From: Bombyx mori
Lineage: Eukaryota > Arthropoda > Insecta > Lepidoptera > Bombycidae
Direction of reading: 5' to 3'
NCBI RefSeq assembly: GCF_030269925.1
Contig: NC_085124.1
Location: 11,036,001-11,100,000 of the forward strand
DNA: 64,000 bases
Shown: one piece after another, positions 57,601 to 64,000 of the stretch
How positions within the stretch are numbered: position 1 is the first letter of the stretch
Layout: the number at the start of each line of letters is the position of its first letter
Position numbers and translations under genes: made by a program
The notes under the pieces: generated by a model
Database searches by the model: none
The model's input: only the letters and a program-made list of their open reading frames with translations
Told to the model about the DNA's origin: nothing

Positions 57601-60600
57601 GGGTCGCTCTTGGGCCTTCTCAGCCGCTTTAGTGGACGTTCTCCTTACGACTACGCGGGTGCATGTGTGGGACAACACATCGGTAAATAAATGCCCTTAT
57701 AATATAATAATAAACTGTGCTCGACCGATGGCGAATACGCGAAATTATACCCTAGCTTGATATGTAAATAAGGACGTTTATCGTTGAGCACTCGACATGA
57801 GAGCGTAATATTATTAGCACACAAAGCGGCAAGCGTTGCCGTGAGCAAGTCAATTTTGTGCTATATATCGTTGCCGTAAAGTTCGATTCATCATGTAGAG
57901 ATTTAATTAAAATTATTGTAGAATGCAAGCAGCATCCGTCAGTTACGGCGGAAGTTAGTGGAAAATATCGTTTAGATTCGTATAGTACTAAAGTGTGCTG
58001 AAGACATTACACATGCGTGCTTACATTGCAATTCATGTGACCGAGTGAGATGTTAATTTTGATAGAATTAGTTCTGTTCTGTGTTTTTGATTGCTTTCGG
58101 TAATTATCATCAACTTTACTATACTATAACTCTTGTTCAACTCTGACGTCATTTATTAAGGTGCATATTAATCGATGACGATGACGGCGGACCATCTTGA
58201 ATTAAGACTCATTTGAACGGTATATACATCAAATCATGTGACCGCCTTGACACCACGAGCAGCGACTTTTGTTGCTGTGCTCATCAAACAATGCTCATCA
58301 CCCGCATAGCATTGATCACGACCCATCTAGAGATATGAGACGAAGCCCTGTTCACCCATCCAACCGGAATTTCGATTGTAACGTAGTAGAAAAATCGATG
58401 TCCGCTTTAGTTACACGGACTTATATTTTAATAGCATGTCCTTGTAAGGAGTTCATGTGTGATAACTAGAGGTCGGAGTAGGTAGGTTGATTTAAGGTCG
58501 TTGACGTCAAACGTAGAGGATAATATGGATATGCCTCCAAAATACCGACCGGAACTTCATATTTATTGTGATATTTGTTCCGGAATTTTGAAATTAGCAT
58601 GAATGTGTTTAAGGTGAAAAACGTATTTAATAATATTAATCTACGCTATCAGTGCTAGCTAAAGGTGAAAGAAATCAGTATTTTATTTTATACAAAAACG
58701 CTTTGGAATAGTTACACCGTATTTTGTCACTTTCTGTTGAATTATAAATGACGTTTCTCAGTATGACACAAAACTTAGACAGGGCTTTTGTTACTTTGTA
58801 TCCGATGAGGATTAAAAATATATTTTTTCAATTTAAAAATTTATCATTATGGATAAAATGTCATGTCCATATTATAATATCTTGACGCAAGTATATAAAA
58901 TCAATCTACCTACTCCGACCACTGGCTGATAACACTGTTAATTACTGAATGGGTGACAGCCCTAGGGCGGGCGGCGCGGTAGAGTACGGGAGGGCGGTTA
59001 CCGTTGGCGGCGGGCTGCTCGTGCGGCGTGTCGGCGCGGTCGAGCGCGTCCTGCGCGGCGGCGGCGGCGGCGGCGGCCTCGGCGGCTTCGCGCTCCCGCT
59101 TCTCGCGCTCCGCCGCTTCGGCCGCTTCCTGACGACGCTTCATCTCTTTCACTTCGAACTGGAATTACAACAGTGCAATTATTAATTTTTACGATTCAAT
59201 ATATCAACAAATCTTCAAAATTTAATCACTTAAAAGCGTGCTATAGACAGTACCGAACTGTTGAAAGCAGAATTTTGCGTGCACATGCGAAAAGCGAAGC
59301 GAACGCTTTAAAGACCAATCACCACACTTACACCATCTAAGTAGTTAAAGTACCATGCACCTTCGGGACCAATGAAGTGTCTGGTCTGGGACAGGAGCGG
59401 GAGCGAGGAACTCAACGGAATGTTTTTGACCTCTTTGCCCAGATCGTTAATCACGTCGTTGCTTTCGCTCAGACCGGGCAACGACAAGACGGCTACTTCA
59501 CCGCTGAGCTCAGAATCGACCGGTTTAATTTTCTTCGATAACCTCTTGAAGACACGTTTTATACTACTTTTCGAAGAACTACTTTTCGATCTCAACAATG
59601 AAACGTTCGGATAGACGCCCTGATAGAACAATCTGTCCCACAATATGAAGTCGATGCAAGATAAACGATCGTCAGACTTTTCTCTTGCGTTCGTGTACAT
59701 GAAGAACACCGAGCTATATATGTCCGGGGTGGCAGGCGACATGGGAGCCGAGCTGGACTCCGATATGGTCGAGAGGCTGTTCCTTGCGACGTTCCACAAA
59801 AACGATTCGTTTTTTTTAATCGAATTACTCGAAGAATCCGAATTGACGATTTTAACTTTGAACTTCTCTGGCAACTGGTATTTGCCGCTGTTGATTATGA
59901 TCTCTCTGACTACTTCGCCCACTTGAGGACTGTGCTGTTCTATGGTCAGGGTGAGGGGCGGTTTCGTGAAGGAGGGGGCGGGGTGATGATAGACAAACTC
60001 GGACTCGTCACATGCGTCCCAAGGCTGTTCTTTTGGCCATAGTGATACTTCACGCCTTTCAAGCTAGTGATAAATAAGAAATGAATTAGTATGTATAGAA
60101 TAGTCAAAAGGTGCTTAAAGAAACTTAATGATGAAACGGAATATATGAACTATTCCACATACAATTGACAACATTTCATTATTCTTAATATTCAAAAATT
60201 TTTCTTGATCAATTTACTTCAATAATCAATTTAATTCTGTTTTTTGATCATTATTTATTTATTTGAAGCATTAATTTATTTCCAATCAATTTATAATGTA
60301 AATAGAATTTCCCAAGGGCATCAGCACTAAGCGCAGCTTGTATCGCAGGGGACCTATATCTCTTTTTCTATTATAGCTGCCATACAGACTGCCATATTTG
60401 TGACATACAGACGTTTAAATTAAACATCTTATTTAGATAAAATGAAAACTTTCTCACTCTCAACTCTACTACCGCTTATATGTGAGAATAAAACAACAAA
60501 TTTGGACAGCATCGCCGATAATATTGATTTAGAAGTTGTATTACAGATATCGTCTAAGCGCTCGTGACGTATAGCGTTCGAATTACTTAATCAAAATGTT

Positions 60601-63600
60601 ATAATACATTTTTATAGGTTTACTTCAAAGAGAAACTAAGCAATTTGTACTTTGGTATTGTAGCAGTAGGACTGTAAACAGTATAGAATAGAAAATATTT
60701 GATTGAAACTTGAATTGCGTTAACGAAATTTTCATAAGTATGTATATAATACATATACAAGTTCCTGCCAATAAATAATATTTGGACCGTCGGTCTATCG
60801 AGCAATTTTGCAAACTCTATAGGTCTTATAAATACTAACATTTTTTTTTTTATTGCTTAGATGGATGGACGAGCTCACAGCCCACCTGATGTTAAGTGGT
60901 TACTGGAGCCCATAGACATCTACAACGTAAATGCGCCACCCATCTCGAGATATAAGTTCTAAGGTCTCAGTATAGTTTCAACGGCTACCCCACCCTTCGA
61001 AACGAAACGCATTACTGCTTCACGGCGGAAATAGGCGGGGCGGTGGTACCTACCCGTGCGGACTCACAAGAGGTCCTACCACCAGTGATTACGCAAATTA
61101 TAATTTTGCGGGTTTGATTTTTATTACACGATGTTATTCCTTCACCGTGGAAGTCAATCGTGAACATTTGTTGAGAGTACGTATTTCATTAGAAAAATTG
61201 GTATCCGCCTGCGGGATTCGAACACCGACCGGTGCATCGCTTCATACGAATGCACCGGACGTCTTATCCTTTAGGCCACGACGACTTCAAAATAATAGTT
61301 TATCCTTCATTTTTTTTATTACAGAAAATACAGAATTCTTGTTCCCCTACGTTTACCGCTAGGGGGCGCTGTTCAAACTCCATACAAATTTGAGTTAACT
61401 TTCACGCGATCGAGAAGTTCAAAAATTCGCACTAAGCACACTGGGCTCTAAAATTAATTCTACAAGGTTCTACCTATGTTGGGTCGGCAAGTTTCACTCC
61501 GTAACCGTATAGATGACGTCATTTGGAGACTTACGCCTTTTTGAATTCGGAGCGCCCGGATTTTCTATTTTATCTAGTTTAATAGAAATATTGAAACGTT
61601 GTCAATTGGACGTGTTACAAGGTATAGAGTTGCGATATATCAACACTATTTTTTTATGTTTGCTCATACCATGCAACAGACGATCTCTTTATAAATGCCC
61701 TTAAATAAAATGAATCACTAGTACTTAACGCACAAATACTTTGTAAAATACAAAGAAAACACAATTCACATTCTAATGAAAATAAAAAAAATACGTGCAT
61801 AACAAATGCAAGATACATTTATAGTTGCGATGCAATTCTACACATCTATTTAAGCTGATGCGGATAATTAACTACAGTAATATGTCGTCGTATTCAATTC
61901 GGGCACTCGATGCAATGTTTCAATGTACCCGTACTCAAATAAGGAAATTACGACAAATTATGTTAATTAATTATACGCGACAGTATTTAAGTGAATCCAC
62001 AACCAAACCGACAAGCTGTACAACCCACACCGGAATAACAAGACAAAAGCACCCTTTACAACATCAAATAAATCAATAAACCAATTCTACATTTAATTTG
62101 TTTTTTTTTTATTATTGCTTAGGTCAGTGGACGAGCTCACGGCCCACCTGATGCTAAGCAGTTACCGGAGCCCATAGACATCTACAACGTAAATGCCGCC
62201 ATCTACAACCTATAGTTACAACGGCTACCTCACCCTTCAAACCAAAACGCATTAAGACAGAAATAGGCAGGGTGGTGGTACCTACCCGTGCGGACTCACA
62301 AGAGGTCCTACCACCAGTGATTACACAAATTATAATTTTGCGGGTTTGATTTTTACCACACGATGTTATTCCTTCACCGTGGAAGTCAATCGTGAACATT
62401 TGTTAAGTACGTATTTAGTTAGAAAAATTGGTACCCGCCTGCGGGATTCGAACACCGGTGCATCGCTACACACAAGAACGCACCGGACGTCTTATCCTTT
62501 AGGCCACGATGACTTCATGTACGTGCAAAACCCTTTCTTAGTTTGAACTCGTTACTATTCCGTTTAATCATCCCACTTACGGTGGTGAGTCGCTGCAGAG
62601 CGCTGAACCGGTCCTCCTGTGCCGCTGCGGATTTCTCGAAGGCCTCGTGCTTCTTGATGAGGCTCTCGACCTCGTCGATGGTGTGCCCCAGCTCCTGCGA
62701 CATGAGGTACGGCTCCTGCGCGATGAGCCACGCCTCCGCCACGGCCGCGTCGCGAGCGAACTGGTACACTTCCAGTACTGCACGGGACGCAAGTGTATTT
62801 ATTGTCACTCGTTATTGTCATGCCTAACTCTTACGATCACAATATCGAACCTCATTTAAATAAATATCAGGACGATTCGAGTTATAATACTGCTTAAAGT
62901 GAATTGTTATATACAATAGTCTCTCGAATTTAAGGATACAAATAAATTAATTAAAATAAATTAATGACTTACGAAATAACTACGAAGATTTTTTTTGTCC
63001 TTAATAACTCAAGATGTTGCAATACACATCATAATTTATACAATGCAACCTCGATATAACAAACCGGAAGGGAACAAGTACCTAAATATTCGTTATATCA
63101 AGTAAAAGTTTGTTAGATTATGGTTAGGTTGGTTTAACATTTGTTATAATGAGGTACAAAAAAAATTGTTCTATTCACCACAACATTACGTTATAACGAA
63201 CAACTTCAACTAATAAATGATAACACGTTTTTACCAAATTACTGTATGCATTTACTATTTAAAAACAATTAGGTAGGTAATGATTTTTTTCAAACCTGTC
63301 GAGACTGATTAATTGGTGGGAACGATAAATAAGTGTTTTGGGTTGACAAAATTTGTTAATTAGAGGTATTTTTACACTTTTCCTGTTAGTTGAAAAAGGT
63401 TGAAAAAGGTTACAAAGAGGTTGTTCGCAAGAAATCTTCGCAATGTAAAGATATATAATATTTTACATTATGGACAAATCAAGGGAATAACAAAGAATTT
63501 GTTAAATCGAGGACGTCGTTATATTCAGAATCATTATATTATTAAGGTTGCAATGTATAAAAACAATTTTTTTAATTACTAAATTGTTTTTTTTTTAATT

Positions 63601-64000
63601 TCTAGATGGGTGGACGAGCTCACAGCCCACCTGGTGTTAAGTGGTTACTGGAGCCCATAGACATCTACGACGTAAATGTGCCACCCACCTTGAGATATAG
63701 GTATCAAGTATAGTTACAACGGCTGCCCCACCCTTCAAACCGAAACGCATTACTGCTTCACGGCAGGAATAGGCAGGGTGGTGGTACCTACCCGCGCAGA
63801 CTTAAGTCGTTCTACCACCAGTAACTATGCAAAATACACACGATGTACACGATTACTCTTCCAAATCAAGAATCGTGGACCACAGTTTTAAAATTCGAAA
63901 TATTAAGGATTTTATTTAATAAAAACATTAGTTACTGAGTTGCAAGTTCTCCCAGCGTTCTTCCCAGCGTCGCAGCAGGGCATTCCTTTGATTCGTCAGC
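51438..64000 (-). CDS. beta-Spec: Beta-spectrin, 3' end of gene (partial)
   Basis: Exons 63936-64000 (cut by the window edge), 62581-62777, an optional 59332-60063, 59002-59158, optional 57588-57626, 56175-56297, 55468-55611, 54233-54326, 52759-52938 and 51438-51645 join in one frame. The order is: end of the last spectrin repeat ([20 protein letters not shown] and [20 protein letters not shown]), an Ala/Glu/Arg-rich linker, a Pro/Ala-rich segment, KSPFRSFRW, then a PH domain ([51 protein letters not shown]) and a basic tail [11 protein letters not shown]. Beta-spectrin dimerises with alpha-spectrin to form the submembrane actin skeleton; its PH domain binds phosphoinositides (family knowledge). 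All junctions are GT-AG with matching phases. Confidence 0.94.
51925..52085 (-). mobile_element. LINE C 3' end
   Basis: T run, ATTGCCCGTTTAGACAGACG through the tail into degraded coding sequence near GAGAGCGTCCCTCCACATTC. A 65-bp scrap of the same tail is at 51711-51775. Confidence 0.7.
52105..52255 (+). repeat. Repeat family R5, copy 1
   Basis: GTGTGCTTAGTGCGA ... TTCTCGAT ... GTAAAAGTTAGCTCA ... TTTGTATGGA. The reverse complement of 61350-61455 gives the same block order. Confidence 0.55.
52759..52938 (-). CDS. beta-Spec: Beta-spectrin exon, PH domain core
   Basis: Acceptor GCACAG, donor GTGCGT, 180 bp. It encodes [20 protein letters not shown] and [20 protein letters not shown], the PH strands with the basic loop typical of phosphoinositide-binding beta-spectrin PH domains. 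Confidence 0.94.
52961..53150 (-). mobile_element. Bm1 SINE, internally deleted
   Basis: Reverse copy missing the A/T run and part of the 5' body, starting about 20 bp upstream of the beta-spectrin PH exon at 52759-52938. Confidence 0.8.
53374..53610 (+). mobile_element. LINE ORF2 C-terminal fragment
   Basis: Frames read [20 protein letters not shown] and MTYDRPE, resembling the end of RTE/CR1-like reverse transcriptases (RRGRPK...W; DRxxWR). It ends in an A-rich GGGTAAGAAAAAGAAG. Confidence 0.6.
53650..53758 (+). mobile_element. LINE C 3' tail
   Basis: Sense copy AGGTAGGCAGCGGCTTGGCT to CGTCTGCCTACAAGGGTAAT. A decayed sense copy is also at 23222-23325. Confidence 0.7.
53760..54165 (+). mobile_element. 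Helitron-like non-autonomous repeat
   Basis: Starts TCTATACTAATATTATAAAG and ends GTCGCGGGCAAAAGCTAGTA with CTAG near the end. Similar to lepidopteran non-autonomous Helitrons. A reverse copy is at 6121-6517, sharing the GCTGCGGAAACGGTTAAAG block. Confidence 0.6.
54136..54220 (+). repeat. Tandem duplication of the Helitron-like 3' terminus
   Basis: GCGGAAGAAGTCGCGGGxAA plus AAGCTAGTAAAAAAA and ATATCC occurs twice in a row, about 42 bp each, ending about 12 bp from a beta-spectrin splice donor. Confidence 0.85.
54233..54326 (-). CDS. beta-Spec: Beta-spectrin exon, start of PH domain
   Basis: Acceptor TGTTTAG, donor GTAAGT. It encodes [20 protein letters not shown] then ESAAKRASN, the first strand of the PH domain. 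A duplicated Helitron-like terminus starts about 12 bp into the downstream intron. Confidence 0.92.
54992..55381. repeat. Tandem duplication of about 195 bp
   Basis: Units at 54992-55182 and 55183-55381 both start ATTTCAAATGxCTCTACTG, share CCAAACAGCCTATCACTC and CCTTCAAGTAAGACT, and end in AATTGAAA. In the beta-spectrin intron before the PH domain exon. Confidence 0.88.
55468..55611 (-). CDS. beta-Spec: Beta-spectrin exon with KSPFRSFRW
   Basis: Acceptor GATTAG preceded by a long pyrimidine-rich stretch, donor GTATAA. It encodes [20 protein letters not shown] then [20 protein letters not shown]. The frame stays open upstream of the acceptor but loses family resemblance. Confidence 0.85.
56175..56297 (-). 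CDS. beta-Spec: Beta-spectrin Pro/Ala-rich linker exon
   Basis: Acceptor ATGCAG, donor GTGAGT, 41 codons with phase kept. It encodes [20 protein letters not shown] and a [15 protein letters not shown] tail. GC-rich and low complexity in an AT-rich setting, as expected for a disordered linker. Confidence 0.75.
56470..59001. other. beta-Spec: Beta-spectrin intron sequence
   Basis: Apart from the possible microexon at 57588-57626, no repeat or exon is recognised in 56470-57540 or 57700-58900. Low-complexity AT-rich DNA. Confidence 0.5.
57588..57626 (-). CDS. beta-Spec: Possible 39-bp microexon of beta-spectrin linker
   Basis: Reads [13 protein letters not shown] with AG/GT boundaries (donor GTAATA) and a length divisible by three, so it can be skipped without changing the frame. 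Its composition matches the linker. The acceptor has a poor pyrimidine tract, so support is modest. Confidence 0.4.
59002..59158 (-). CDS. beta-Spec: Beta-spectrin linker exon with poly-Ala
   Basis: Acceptor ATTCCAG, donor GTAACC. It starts [20 protein letters not shown] and contains a run of eight Ala encoded by a GCC-rich, near-repeat stretch. This charged helix follows the last repeat in beta-spectrins. It leaves one base into the next codon. Confidence 0.92.
59332..60063 (-). CDS. Candidate in-frame cassette exon of beta-spectrin, 244 codons, no known domain
   Basis: A 732-bp frame with no stop, acceptor ATCACTAG and donor GTAAGT, phase 0 at both ends. It lies between two exons that are also phase 0 at the junction (RLTT and FEVKEMKRR), so inclusion would keep the spectrin frame. 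It begins [20 protein letters not shown], is Ser-rich with a basic patch ([15 protein letters not shown]), and ends [16 protein letters not shown] recognise no domain. If unspliced, a stop follows seven codons later. It could be an alternative beta-spectrin exon, an exon of a nested gene, or not used. Confidence 0.55.
60841..61284 (-). mobile_element. Bm1 SINE, full length
   Basis: A long T run (the A tail), the whole body, and a head with TGCGGGATTCGAACACCG, i.e. box B on the minus strand. It lies in a beta-spectrin intron. Confidence 0.92.
61350..61455 (-). repeat. Repeat family R5, copy 2
   Basis: CTAGGGGGCGCTGTTCAAAC to TTCGCACTAAGCACACTGGG, in the opposite orientation to copy 1. Both are in or next to beta-spectrin introns. 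Confidence 0.55.
62100..62512 (-). mobile_element. Bm1 SINE, full length with internal deletion
   Basis: Complete head and tail on the minus strand, but about 30 bp of the body is missing around 62205-62255. It ends about 70 bp from the beta-spectrin exon at 62581. Confidence 0.9.
62581..62777 (-). CDS. beta-Spec: Beta-spectrin exon, last spectrin repeat, second part
   Basis: Acceptor GTGCAG, donor GTAAGT in phase 0. It encodes [20 protein letters not shown] and [20 protein letters not shown] followed by QRLTT. Very strong family match. Confidence 0.95.
63586..63823 (-). mobile_element. Bm1 SINE, 5'-truncated
   Basis: Reverse copy with a T run and nearly full body in a beta-spectrin intron. 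Confidence 0.88.
63936..64000 (-). CDS. beta-Spec: Beta-spectrin exon, last spectrin repeat, first part (truncated by window)
   Basis: Reads [20 protein letters not shown] and leaves one base into an Ile codon at a GTAACT donor. The next exon supplies the rest, giving [12 protein letters not shown] as in other beta-spectrins. Confidence 0.88.

Noticed and set aside
1..64000. CRISPR array, rRNA, viral or bacterial operon features
   Set aside because: Repeats are dispersed retroelements without regular spacing, no rRNA sequence is seen, and genes are intron-split.

Overview
The window looks like a piece of a lepidopteran genome, almost certainly silkworm (Bombyx mori or B. mandarina). At least 19 recognisable copies of the Bombyx Bm1 SINE are scattered through it on both strands. 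Five of these are full length and keep the tRNA-like head with its box-B motif. The background is AT-rich, genes are cut into many small exons by GT-AG introns, and there are 3' tails of several non-LTR retrotransposon families, a RING of smaller DNA-transposon remnants, and no bacterial-type gene organisation.

Five coding units can be supported. (1) About 9.2-20.3 kb on the plus strand: the C-terminal six coding exons and 3' UTR of Unc-76/FEZ, a kinesin-1 cargo adaptor. Its N-terminal exons were not found and probably lie to the left. (2) About 23.5-27.9 kb, (3) 31.9-35.5 kb and (4) 36.6-44.7 kb on the minus strand: a tandem cluster of secreted S1A serine-protease genes. The first two are close paralogues with the same five-exon architecture (exons 2-5 have identical lengths) and intact catalytic triads. 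The third is more divergent, has seven exons and carries Asn where the catalytic Ser should be, so it is a predicted serine-protease homologue. (5) About 51.4 kb to the right edge on the minus strand: the 3' end of the beta-spectrin gene, comprising the last spectrin repeat, the linker, the PH domain and the basic tail. A possible 3' UTR exon lies near 44.9-46.2 kb. Between the first two proteases there is also a 92-codon membrane-protein-like ORF of unknown identity.

The rest is intronic or intergenic DNA filled with mobile elements: Bm1 SINEs, two related jockey-like LINE tail families (called A and B here), a third LINE tail family (C), RTE-like fragments, a 712-bp hAT-like element with an 8-bp target duplication, a Harbinger remnant with terminal inverted repeats, Helitron-like repeats and several unclassified inverted or tandem repeats.

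The most notable point is a 732-bp open exon, phase 0 at both ends, between the last spectrin-repeat exon and the linker exon of beta-spectrin. It would insert 244 residues with no domain I recognise. All exon boundaries were read by eye from splice consensus, reading phase and family similarity. No transcript or database evidence was available.
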